Positions 34,511-42,750 of a DNA stretch of 64,000 bases are shown here, piece after piece. Position 1 is the first letter of the stretch; every line of letters starts with the position of its first letter. This DNA is from Streptomyces palmae. GTDB lineage: Bacteria; Actinomycetota; Actinomycetes; Streptomycetales; Streptomycetaceae. The DNA is taken from positions 1 through 64,000 of the forward strand of contig NZ_SRID01000003.1 in NCBI RefSeq assembly GCF_004684805.1. The letters are read 5' to 3'. The translations under genes and the position numbers were made by a program. The notes under the pieces are model-generated. The model saw nothing but the letters and a program-made list of their open reading frames with translations, was not told where the DNA came from and ran no database searches.

Positions 34511-37054
34511 GTCGGGTAGCCGGAGACCATTACTGATCCCCGGCCCCCTCAGAACCGGACGTGCGAGCTTTCCCCGCATCCGGCTCAAGCAAGCCCCTTG
34601 GGCTTCGCAGGTCAGCAGGGTTATGTGGCCCGTTTGCCGTCGCCAGCGTGGTGCTGGCGGTGGCATTCGGAGTGCACGAGGCGAAGGTTGTTCCGTTCGT
34701 CCGTGCCGCCGTCTCGTCGGTAGGTGAAGTGGTGCTTGTGGAGCATCTTCTTCGAGGCCGCGAACCAGTTGATCCACTCGCGTGGGCTATCCGGTTCGTA
34801 CTCGGCTCCGACGATCAGCGCCTGCTTGCAGAGAGGACAGAGCCCCTGCTGCCGGACCGCCAGGAGAAGACTCGTCTTGTCCATCGGCGGTGGCGCTTTC
34901 CTGCGGCGGCGGTCCCGCCAATACTCGGTCAGCGCGGGATCGTCCGGGGACGCCCCGCCCTTGACGAGTTGGTGGCGGACGATGCCGGTCCAGGCGAATT
35001 TGATGAGGAAGGCGCCGCTGTCGCGGTCGCCGAACACCCACCGATCTCGCCGGGACGGGTGGAATCTGCCGAAGTACCGGGCCACGGCCCAGTACCTCGA
35101 CTTGTTGCGGTGGCTTCGCCTGGCCCATTTGAAGGTCAGCCGCCACATATAGTGATCCAGCGACGAGAACGTCGTCGTGGATGCCACCGCCCGGTAGTAA
35201 GCCGCCCAACCGCGAACGATCGGGATCAGCCTGCGCAACACGGCCTCGGCATTGGCGCCGTGAAGGGCCTTCACCTCGGTCCGCAGTCGCGCCCGGAGCC
35301 TCTTGCAGGCCGCTGTGCTCGGGGTGATGATCAGTTTCTTCTGGGCCTTCCGGCGGACGTTGAAGCCGAGGAAGTCGAACCCCTTATCAAGGTGGACGAC
35401 CTGGGTCTTCTCCTCGTTGAAGCGAAGACCCCTCGGCTCCAGCCACTCCTCCAGCTGGGCCCTGACCTGGTGCACCTGTTCCTCGTCGTGGCAGAGCACG
35501 ACGAAGTCGTCGGCATACCTCACCAGCACCGGAGTGCCCGGCATCGCGCCGGGCTCGCGCCCGGCCCGCACCGTGTATTGGCACCCTGCGGCCTGCTCCA
35601 GTCCGTGCAGAGCAACGTTCAGCAACAGCGGGCTGATCACACCGCCTTGGGGAGTTCCCTCCTCGGTCGGTGCGAACCGGCCACGGTCGATCACACCCGC
35701 CTTCAGCCAGCCGCGGACCAGGTCCCTGGCGGGGAACTGTCCGAGCATGGTCATGAGGTGGCCGTGGTCGATGCGGTCGAATGCCGCCGGCAGGTCCGCG
35801 TCCAGGACCCACAGACGCTTCGGGTTCTTGCCCTTCACCGTCCAGAAGATCGCTTGGATCGCGTCCTGGCAGCTGCGGCCGGGCCGGAAGCCGTAAGACC
35901 TCGGCTCGAACCGCGCTTCCCACTCAGGCTCCAGCGCGTTCTTCACGCGGGCCTGGAGCACCCGGTCACGAATGACCGGGATGCCGAGCGGTCGCTGTTT
36001 CCCGTTGCTCTTCGGGATGAACACTCGCTTGACCGGCCTGGCCTTCCAGGGCTTCGACGACCGATGGACCTCAGCCGCCAAGGTGCCTCTCGCCTTCGGC
36101 GTGAGGGCCCGTTCCCCGTCAATGCCAGCGGTCATGCGACCACTGCTCTGCTGCGTCACCCGCTTCACGCTCACCAGCGTGTTGCTGCGGCTTCGCAGCA
36201 TGAGCTTCTGCAAGCTGCGGACCTTCCTCAGGTCCCCATCCTGCGTCGCCTTGAAGATCCTCTGCCTCAGCCGCCGTACGTTCTCCTCGCACTCGGCCCA
36301 GTCGATGCCGTGCCAGTCGAGTGAGTCGTCCTCAGGTCCGTTCACCGCAGGCGAGGGTGACACGACAGGTGCCGTGATCTCCATGTTCGCCTCCGGTGTC
36401 TAACTTGTCCCTCGGTTCCGGCTTCCTTGCAGTGGTGACTTCAAAGGCTCACCTGATCCACGTGGGCGCCCTTTCGGGCCGGGCCATCAGGGCCCCTATC
36501 CGGCGAGTTATGCGAGGGACGGATGAAGGTCCCACCTCTCGGCTTCCTCTGGCCTTTCGGCCTGCCGGCCTTCGCTTCTTGGATCTTCCTTCTCCCGCTG
36601 GGGAGTTCAGCCTTCCTTGCGGTCGACCTACCAAGCCGAGGCTTGGACCCTGTCGGGGTTTCCACGTTCCGCACCAGTAAGACGCGGCTGGGGTGGGCGC
36701 CCCCTCTACCCCGGGACCAGCGGTGTCCTCCCCTCGGGCTCAGTTACCCGAAGGTCGCTTGGTGCCTTTCAGCACCGGGTCCTGTGACCGCCGCCAACAC
36801 GCCATCGACGCGGTCTTAAAGTCACGAGGCATCATCGAGGGTTCACTTGCGTTCGCCCGTCCAGCCTTCCCCTCACCTGTTGCACCCCGATGGCCGGGAC
36901 GCCCTTGGGCTTGAACACTCCGCTTCACACCTCGCCGTTACCAGCAACGCATGGGAGCGCGGGGACGGGCCCTGGACACTGACCCGAAGTTCAGCCGATC
37001 GATACCTCCTTCACGTGGCTGTCCTTACTTACCTGGAGCGACTTCGTGTCGCAC
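34511..37054 (-). mobile_element. Complete group II intron with maturase ORF
   Basis: The element is about 2.54 kb and reads on the minus strand. The 5' end is GTGCGACACG at 37054, matching the GUGCG consensus. Domain V (34586 down to 34552) begins GAGCCGGATGCGGGGAAA, with the AGC triad and GAAA tetraloop-type turn. A domain VI-like helix follows, and the 3' end is CTACCCGAC at 34511. The seven exon bases before the 5' junction (GCTCAGT, minus 37061-37055) are perfectly complementary to ACTGAGC in domain I (minus 36744-36738), as expected for IBS1/EBS1. The ORF occupies domain IV. The 36385-37054 stretch is the structured domain I-III RNA and holds no gene. GC content is visibly lower than in flanking genes, suggesting recent arrival. 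Confidence 0.92.
34621..36384 (-). CDS. ltrA: Group II intron reverse transcriptase/maturase with HNH endonuclease
   Basis: This 587-aa protein has all the parts of an active intron-encoded protein. RT blocks start with KRVFIPKSNGKQRPLGIP (about 115). The first metal-binding Asp is in WVLDADLPAAFDRIDH and the catalytic box in LVRYADDFVVLCH (about 300). The maturase X domain has RGWAAYYRAV. A C-terminal HNH nuclease carries CPLCKQAL, LHKHHF and LVHSECHRQHH, so target-primed retrohoming should be possible. ATG 36384 has GGAGG upstream. No frameshift or stop interrupts it, so the element is probably functional. Confidence 0.95.
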   Translation of the reverse strand: MEITAPVVSPSPAVNGPEDDSLDWHGIDWAECEENVRRLRQRIFKATQDGDLRKVRSLQKLMLRSRSNTLVSVKRVTQQSSGRMTAGIDGERALTPKARGTLAAEVHRSSKPWKARPVKRVFIPKSNGKQRPLGIPVIRDRVLQARVKNALEPEWEARFEPRSYGFRPGRSCQDAIQAIFWTVKGKNPKRLWVLDADLPAAFDRIDHGHLMTMLGQFPARDLVRGWLKAGVIDRGRFAPTEEGTPQGGVISPLLLNVALHGLEQAAGCQYTVRAGREPGAMPGTPVLVRYADDFVVLCHDEEQVHQVRAQLEEWLEPRGLRFNEEKTQVVHLDKGFDFLGFNVRRKAQKKLIITPSTAACKRLRARLRTEVKALHGANAEAVLRRLIPIVRGWAAYYRAVASTTTFSSLDHYMWRLTFKWARRSHRNKSRYWAVARYFGRFHPSRRDRWVFGDRDSGAFLIKFAWTGIVRHQLVKGGASPDDPALTEYWRDRRRRKAPPPMDKTSLLLAVRQQGLCPLCKQALIVGAEYEPDSPREWINWFAASKKMLHKHHFTYRRDGGTDERNNLRLVHSECHRQHHAGDGKRAT

Positions 37055-37170
37055 ACTGAGCTCTTCAGTTTGCCAGTTGAGCGCAGGAGTGCCGACCGTT
37101 GGGGCAACAATGGAACCCGACACGGGCGGCGGTCTGATGATGCCGTTTCGCCAGGACTGCAGGGGGGCGT
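37055..37170 (+). promoter_or_regulatory. Leader between the intron and the EACC1 gene
   Basis: These 116 bases are all that separates the 5' end of the antisense intron from the EACC1 start. They must hold the promoter of the EACC1-caspase pair, unless transcription begins within the intron. No clear -10/-35 pair stands out. Confidence 0.35.
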
Positions 37171-37656
37171 GTGCGCGTACGCATCGGAGACAACGGATTC
37201 GCCAGGGAAAGTGTAGGCAGCGGTGGTGCGGACCTGACCAGCCGCTTCGCGGACTGGATCACCAGGGACCGGACCGTGGGCCGGTACGTCGCGGTGACCC
37301 GTGAACGCTCGGGCACGGCCGACGGCGGGATGTCGGGGGACCTCCTGGAGTGGATCGGCCTGACCTTGAGCACCGGTTTCTCCACCGCCAGCCTGATCTA
37401 CTCCCACCTGAACTTCCGCGCCTCTCTTCCGCCGCGCCAGCGGGCCGGCGCGCGCATGGTGGTCGAGCACAACGGTGTGCGCGTGGTGATCGAGGATGGC
37501 GGGGCAGAGGACGTCGCCCGCCTCGCTCTTCTCTTGGGCACCGCGCCGGGGAGCGATGAAGGAACGTTGACCGACCACACGGGCCGGGCTAGCGGGGACA
37601 GTGCCGGGCAATGTACCGGCGGCGACAGCGAAGGGGCGGCAAGTGGTGCTTCCTGA
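37171..37656 (+). CDS. Effector-associated constant component (EACC1-like) protein
   Basis: This 161-aa protein matches the EACC1 pattern of actinobacterial conflict systems. An N-terminal strand region precedes a Gly-rich turn (GGMSGDLLEWIGLTL), a helix (STGFSTASLIYSHLNF), a strand pair (MVVEHNGVRVVIEDG) and a final helix (AEDVARLALLLG). The last 30 residues are disordered. EACC1 proteins are thought to be the fixed partner of variable effectors, often caspases. GTG 37171 has AGGGGGG just upstream. The gene overlaps the caspase gene start by about 14 nt, so the two proteins are coupled. Confidence 0.75.
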   Translation: MRVRIGDNGFARESVGSGGADLTSRFADWITRDRTVGRYVAVTRERSGTADGGMSGDLLEWIGLTLSTGFSTASLIYSHLNFRASLPPRQRAGARMVVEHNGVRVVIEDGGAEDVARLALLLGTAPGSDEGTLTDHTGRASGDSAGQCTGGDSEGAASGAS

Positions 37657-40318
37657 TCCGGGCAGGAGCCGTGCGGTGCTGGTCGGGATCGGTGACTACG
37701 CGCACGCCGACCTGGCAGCCATGCCGGCGGCGGTCACGGGCGCGGACCGCCTGGCCCGACTGCTCCGCGAGCCGTCGATCTGGGGACTCCCACACGAGTA
37801 CGTCACCGTTCTTGGCACCGACACCACGCAGGAACGGATTCTGACGGCGGTCAGGGATGCCGCGCTGGCCACGGAAGACACGTTGGTGGTGTACTTCGCC
37901 GGGCATGGACTGCGGGATCCAGGGGAACGCCTCCACCTGGCATTGGTCGACGCCGACCCCGACTACCCCCAGATCGGCACCCTGCCCTACCGCCAACTCC
38001 GCGACCTGATCAGGCAAGCCGGCCACCGAGCCAAACACCGCGTCACCGTCCTGGACTGCTGCTACAGCGGCATCGCCGGCGGCATGTCCCACGCCACGGC
38101 CCCGACCCGCGACGACCTGGCCACCGCTCTCGACGAGCACGGCCACGCACATGCCACCGATGGGGACGACGGGGTGCGGCACGGGCCGGATGAGGACGGC
38201 TACGGGGACTGCGTTCTGACCTCGGCACCACCGCAGAGCCGTTCGTTCGTGCGTCCTGGAGCTTCGTTTCCCGAGTTCACGGGTGAGTTGATCGCCACGC
38301 TGGAAGCGGGCATCACCGGAGTCGGACCCGCGATCAGTCTGGAGCATGTTTGGCACAGGGTTCGCAACCGCATGCGCGACCGCGAAAGTCCAGAGCCACA
38401 GCTGTTCGCACAAAACAATGCTACTCGCCACATTCACTTCCTCAATCGCGCCCCCCACCGGGACGGGGAGCACGGTGCGGCTCCCGATCCGGATCCCGGC
38501 CCATCAGCCGCGCACCTCGCGGCGCGGGACGCTGCCGAACACGCCGCCCGCGCTCTGCCGGACGTTTTCCACAGCATGTCCGTGCTGGCTGAGATCGCGG
38601 CCGCAACAGTCAGCGTCGATCCCGGCAAGGCCAGGCAATTGGTCGACGAAGTCCTACAGGCCAGCCACGAAATCACTGACCCCGACCAGCGTGCTCGCCT
38701 TCTCACAAGTGCCGCCACCTGCCTGGCCTCTCTCGATCGACCAGGCGCACGGCACCTCGTGGACGAGGCCGAAGAATTCATTCTGGGCACAACAGACCCC
38801 GCCTCGCTGATTGGCGGGCTGGCCATCCTGGCAGACGCAGTGGCCGCCACGGACCGTGACCGGGCAACCTGGCTCCTGGAAAAGGCGGAGGAAACCGCAC
38901 AGAACCTGCCTGACAAACAAGATCAGGCCATCGGGCTCAGCATTCTGTCGTACTCCAGGCTGTTAGACGACGCTCCGGAATGGCGGCGGCGCCTCAAGGA
39001 CACCTCCGAACATCTCGAAAGAGCTGTCAAACAGGGCAAGCTGTTCGACGAAGCCTCACGTAAATCGCCGGAGGGCTCGCGTCGGGCCGACGAAGTGAGA
39101 GCCACCCCCGACACGCGGTGGAAAGTGGTGGAACTGGTCAAGATCGCGGAGAACCTGAACTGTTGGGAACACCCCCACCAGGCGGTGGAACTAATGGAGG
39201 AGGCCGAACAAACCGTCCGGAAGATCGGCCTTCACGAGAGGGACGAGAGGGGGGAGGCGCTGAGTGCACTCACCCGCGCCCTGCCCCTTTGTGTTCACCA
39301 GGCAGCCAGGACCATCCCCGACCGTGTCGGCGACCTTATTGCGAAGGTACGGCACGCCGTCAACGACCTCGCCGACCACGCGCAGGCCGACCGGCTGACG
39401 GACCTTGCCTGGACTCTGGCCAATATCGCACAAAGCCTGGCCGAAACAGACCCCCGTCGAGCGGTCGAGCTTATCCGCGAGGCGCAGTCCATCACGCCCC
39501 AGCCCCCCGGCGGGAGGGGCCCCTTCCTCCACCACGCTGTCGTACAGGCGCTTACCAGCGTCGGGCTCGGCCTCGCCCCCTTTGACGCCGAGCAGACGGT
39601 GGCCCTCGCACATGAAGCGAGGGACATCGCCCGCACACTTGACGACGACTTGGTTCGGGTGCACACGGAGGTCGCGGCCGTGCGAGCGCTGGCGCTGGCC
39701 GGGCAGCACCTGGCCAGAACCGGCCTGAACCGGGCGGAAGACCTCCTCCGTGAGTCCGAGTCCCTCGCCCGCCGCCTCCCCGAGTCGGAACGAGCACAGG
39801 CGATGGCGCCTGTCTCGCGGGCGCTGACCGAGGCTGGGAAAGCCATCGCGGGCACAGACCCCGACCGGATGGACACGTTCTTCCAGCAGTCCGAACGCCT
39901 CGCGCGTGACCTCTCAGAGGAGGACAGAAGTTACTGTCTGCCGCTGCTCGCCCACGCCCTGATTGACACCGGAAATGCTCAGGTCGACAGCGATCCGGAC
40001 CGGGCGACGGTCTACGCTCGCGAAGCCGAACGCATCGTTCGCCAGACCCCCGAGGACGAGCAGCGACGTAACTTGCGGCTACTACAGCTCATGCGACTGC
40101 AAGCCGAAATCGTCGAACGCACACCAGCCTACGCCGACCGTGCCAGACGGACCGCGGAAAGAATCACCGACGACGTGTTCAAGGCGGTTGCCCTGAAGGA
40201 CCTGGTCGTAGCGCTGGCCCCTGCCGATACCGAGCACGCCGAGCGCATCGCGCAGGACATCACCGACGCCAGATGGCAGGCGCACGCCCTGGCATCGATC
40301 GCGAAAGCTCGGCTGTGA
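37643..40318 (+). CDS. Caspase-like protease with C-terminal helical repeats (TTA-containing)
   Basis: This 891-aa effector has an N-terminal C14 peptidase fold (about 5-250). The first strand is RAVLVGIGDY, the catalytic His is in VVYFAGHGL (H88) and the catalytic Cys in VTVLDCCYSG (C140). A specificity strand follows (CVLTSAPPQSRSF). Residues about 300-890 are many 35-40-residue helical repeats of TPR-like type, recurring as AxxLLxEAExxAR, probably a sensor or scaffold. GTG 37643 is chosen for GAAGGGG 6 nt upstream; an upstream in-frame GTG at 37601 is weaker. Leucine codon 441 is TTA (38963-38965). The repeat part is less GC-biased than neighbouring genes, which suggests horizontal acquisition. 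Confidence 0.88.
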   Translation: MVLPDPGRSRAVLVGIGDYAHADLAAMPAAVTGADRLARLLREPSIWGLPHEYVTVLGTDTTQERILTAVRDAALATEDTLVVYFAGHGLRDPGERLHLALVDADPDYPQIGTLPYRQLRDLIRQAGHRAKHRVTVLDCCYSGIAGGMSHATAPTRDDLATALDEHGHAHATDGDDGVRHGPDEDGYGDCVLTSAPPQSRSFVRPGASFPEFTGELIATLEAGITGVGPAISLEHVWHRVRNRMRDRESPEPQLFAQNNATRHIHFLNRAPHRDGEHGAAPDPDPGPSAAHLAARDAAEHAARALPDVFHSMSVLAEIAAATVSVDPGKARQLVDEVLQASHEITDPDQRARLLTSAATCLASLDRPGARHLVDEAEEFILGTTDPASLIGGLAILADAVAATDRDRATWLLEKAEETAQNLPDKQDQAIGLSILSYSRLLDDAPEWRRRLKDTSEHLERAVKQGKLFDEASRKSPEGSRRADEVRATPDTRWKVVELVKIAENLNCWEHPHQAVELMEEAEQTVRKIGLHERDERGEALSALTRALPLCVHQAARTIPDRVGDLIAKVRHAVNDLADHAQADRLTDLAWTLANIAQSLAETDPRRAVELIREAQSITPQPPGGRGPFLHHAVVQALTSVGLGLAPFDAEQTVALAHEARDIARTLDDDLVRVHTEVAAVRALALAGQHLARTGLNRAEDLLRESESLARRLPESERAQAMAPVSRALTEAGKAIAGTDPDRMDTFFQQSERLARDLSEEDRSYCLPLLAHALIDTGNAQVDSDPDRATVYAREAERIVRQTPEDEQRRNLRLLQLMRLQAEIVERTPAYADRARRTAERITDDVFKAVALKDLVVALAPADTEHAERIAQDITDARWQAHALASIAKARL

Positions 40319-40504
40319 GCCCGACATCCCCCGGGGCGACCTGAGCGAGCGCGAACCGCACCTCGGCGGCCCGGCGGGAACGAACCACTCCCGCGGGGAC
40401 CGCGTCCGCCCGATCCCCGCCCGGCCGGAAGACCCCGCGGCTCCCGCGCGAAGCAGAGGACCGCGCTGCGGCTCTCGACGCTGCAGGACGGCCGGACAGG
40501 AGCT

Positions 40505-41611
40505 TCAAAGCGGCTTCTCCGGCCAGCCGAGTAGCCGGGCGCCCATGGCCGCCGTCTCCAGCGTGAAGCGCTGCAGCGCGTCGTCGGTGTCGTAGCCGGT
40601 CAGGGTCCTGATCCGCTCCAGGCGGTAGGAGAGGGTGCGCACGCTGATCTTCAGCCGGCGGGCCGCCTCGGCGTTGACGTAGCCGGCCGCCGCACAGGCC
40701 GTCAGGGTCTCCAACAGCGGCCCGGCTCCACCGCGCGACGCGGTGAGGGGGCCCAGCACGGTCTGGACCAGGTCGGCCATGGCCGCGCGGTCGCGCAGCA
40801 GCACCGGGAAGACCAGCAGGTCCGAGGCGCGCAGCACCGTCTCGGGGAGGTCGAGCCGGTTCGCGAGCTCCAGGGCGGCGAGGGCCTCCTCATAGGAGCG
40901 CACCACTCCGCCGGCCCCGGAGTGCTCCCGGCCGAACGCGACCCGCCGGGTGCCCGCCGAGCCGCCCTCCGGCGACCCGGTGTACGCGGCGAAGGCGTCC
41001 AGCACATTGCGCTCGCTGCTCGCGGCGATACACACCAGCCGCCCGTCCTTGGTGGTCAGCAGCACATCGTGGTCACCGAAGCGGGCGATCAGCTCGCGCT
41101 CCACGCGACGCACCACCGGATGCACATCGTCGTACGGCTCCTCGCCCTCGGCCACCGCGACCGCGTGCGAGCGCGCCAGCCGCAGACCGAACCGCTCGGC
41201 GCGCGCCACCAGCCTGCCCACGTCGCTGCGCCCGTACAGCAGGTCGTCGATGAACTCGCGGCGTGCCGTCTCCTCCTTCCGCATGGCCAGCCGCTGCGCC
41301 CGCTCGTGCCCCTCGCCGAGCGCGCCGATCGCCGCGTTCACGGCGGCCAGCAGGGAGTCGTCGGCGCGGGCGCGCTGAGCGGCGGTGGACGCTCGCACCA
41401 GTCCCGGCAGAGAGCCCCAGGTACGGCGGGTCTCGTCGAGGTAGAGGGCGGTCAGCTCCCGCAGGCCGTGGCCGGCCTCCGCGGCCCGCTCGCCCAGGGC
41501 CCGCAGGGCGTCCAGCTCGGCGCGGCGCAGCAGCCGTCCACTCAGGGAGACCTCGGTGAGCAGCTCCGTGTAGCCGTCCAGGAACTCCGGCGGTATGCCG
41601 CTGCCCTTCAC
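40505..41611 (-). CDS. PucR/CdaR-family transcriptional regulator
   Basis: This 368-aa protein has an N-terminal helical sensor segment (LTALYLDETRRTWG), a central GGDEF-like regulatory region (about 130-250: HAVAVAEGEEPYDDVHPVV) and the C-terminal HTH_30 domain (LTACAAAGYVNAEAARRLK, ISVRTLSYRLERIRTLTGYD). Such regulators respond to small molecules and often control adjacent genes. GTG 41611 has GGGAGGA upstream. A perfect palindrome (CGAACGCGTTCG) lies 47 nt upstream and may be its operator. The target is unknown; the membrane protein gene is divergent. The 186-bp gap downstream to the caspase gene shows nothing clear. Confidence 0.88.
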   Translation of the reverse strand: MKGSGIPPEFLDGYTELLTEVSLSGRLLRRAELDALRALGERAAEAGHGLRELTALYLDETRRTWGSLPGLVRASTAAQRARADDSLLAAVNAAIGALGEGHERAQRLAMRKEETARREFIDDLLYGRSDVGRLVARAERFGLRLARSHAVAVAEGEEPYDDVHPVVRRVERELIARFGDHDVLLTTKDGRLVCIAASSERNVLDAFAAYTGSPEGGSAGTRRVAFGREHSGAGGVVRSYEEALAALELANRLDLPETVLRASDLLVFPVLLRDRAAMADLVQTVLGPLTASRGGAGPLLETLTACAAAGYVNAEAARRLKISVRTLSYRLERIRTLTGYDTDDALQRFTLETAAMGARLLGWPEKPL

Positions 41612-41657
41612 ATGTCCTCCCGCGTCCCTCGCCCGCCCGAACGCAGGTCAGGGTATG

Positions 41658-41669
41658 CGAACGCGTTCG
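41658..41669. promoter_or_regulatory. CGAACGCGTTCG palindrome in the PucR/membrane-protein divergent region
   Basis: A perfect 12-bp palindrome lies in the 260-bp gap between two divergent genes, 47 nt from the PucR start and about 200 nt from the membrane-protein start. The half-sites resemble those of LexA, but the spacer is 2 instead of 4, so a different regulator is more likely. Autoregulation by the PucR protein is plausible. Confidence 0.45.
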
Positions 41670-41871
41670 AGTCGCGGGGATGGCGCCGCCCTTGGGGTCA
41701 GCGGACCCGCCGTCCGCCGGGCGACGCCGCGGGTGGTCCGGTGCGCCCGCAGGGACGACGCGGTACGGCCGGTCGGGTCATTCCGCGGTGGTTCCCCGGC
41801 ACCGGCCTGAGAGGGAATTGAGAAATTGCCGTGCCAGGCTGACGCCCCCAGCCAGCTCAAGGAGTGCACAG

Positions 41872-42381
41872 ATGAGTACGATCGACGGCTTGCCCGCCCA
41901 TGTCCTGCTGGTCCACATGATTGTCGTGCTGGTGCCCCTCACCGCCGCGGCCCTGGTGGCGGCGGCACTGTCGCCGTCGGCCGCCCGGCGGCTGGGCCTG
42001 GTGCTCCCGCTGCTGGCCCTGGCCGTCCTGATCGCCGTACCGGTGACCACGGACGCGGGGGAATGGCTGGAACGGCACGTGGACGACAACGCCCTGGTGC
42101 GCCGGCACACCGAGCTGGGGGACACCCTGCTGCCGTGGGTGGTGGGCCTGTTCGTGATGGCGGCGGTCGTGTGGTGGCTGGGCAGGCGCGCCCAGGCGGA
42201 AGCCGGCGGGGCGGGCGGCTCGGCGCGGCTCGCCACGCCGGTGCGCCTGGTCGTCGCCCTGCTCTCGCTGGGCGTCGCGGTGGGGGCGGTCGCGGACGTC
42301 TACCGGATCGGTGAATCCGGGGCCAGGGCCGCCTGGCACGACTCCTTCTCGACGTCGGGGCCGGAGCGGGGGGACGACTGA
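41872..42381 (+). CDS. Four-helix membrane protein (DUF2231-like)
   Basis: This 169-aa protein has four predicted transmembrane helices: HVLLVHMIVVLVPLTAAALVAAAL, LVLPLLALAVLIAVPVTTDAG, LLPWVVGLFVMAAVVWWLG and LVVALLSLGVAVGAVADV. The conserved-looking polar motif HVDDNALVRRHTELGD lies between helices 2 and 3. The initial GLPAHVLLVH and the HxxLG pattern resemble DUF2231 proteins, which may bind haem or iron. ATG 41872 has AAGGAG upstream. No function can be assigned. Confidence 0.75.
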   Translation: MSTIDGLPAHVLLVHMIVVLVPLTAAALVAAALSPSAARRLGLVLPLLALAVLIAVPVTTDAGEWLERHVDDNALVRRHTELGDTLLPWVVGLFVMAAVVWWLGRRAQAEAGGAGGSARLATPVRLVVALLSLGVAVGAVADVYRIGESGARAAWHDSFSTSGPERGDD

Positions 42382-42575
42382 CCCGAGCGGGCCCGGCCTC
42401 CCCGCGCCCGCCTCCGCCCACCGCCGTGAGCGGCGCCCTCCCGCGGCCGTCGCGCGGGTGCGCCCTGCGTCAAGAAGTGTGCGCGCACCGCCAAGGACAG
42501 GTGCCGGCCGGTTCAGCAGACTCACCTGTACGAGGAGGTGCGGCAGTCGCCGCCCTCGCCACCCAGGGGGAGCGC

Positions 42576-42749
42576 ATGACAGGAAGTGAACCGCAGGCGG
42601 CCGCGGCGGCGGCCCAGCCGGAGGCGGTGGAGCCGCGCGGCGGCGCCGGAGTGTTCGATGTCGACCCGGACCAGTCCGCCGTGAGCCAGGACCCGGGTGT
42701 CGCCGTGAAGGGCGACATCGACGCCTTCCCCGAGAACGGCGAGGTGTGA
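42576..42749 (+). CDS. Small acidic protein of unknown function (57 aa)
   Basis: The product is Ala/Pro/Glu-rich, strongly acidic and lacks hydrophobic helices (VFDVDPDQSAVSQDPGVAVK). GGGGGAG lies 5 nt before ATG 42576, a good ribosome site. It is 1 nt away from the lysin gene, so it is co-translated with it and may be an antagonist, chaperone or export partner. It is too hydrophilic to be a holin. Confidence 0.6.
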   Translation: MTGSEPQAAAAAAQPEAVEPRGGAGVFDVDPDQSAVSQDPGVAVKGDIDAFPENGEV

Positions 42750-42750
42750 C

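Noticed and set aside
41658-41669. SOS (LexA) box
   Set aside because: Half-sites fit, but the actinobacterial box needs a 4-bp spacer and this has 2.
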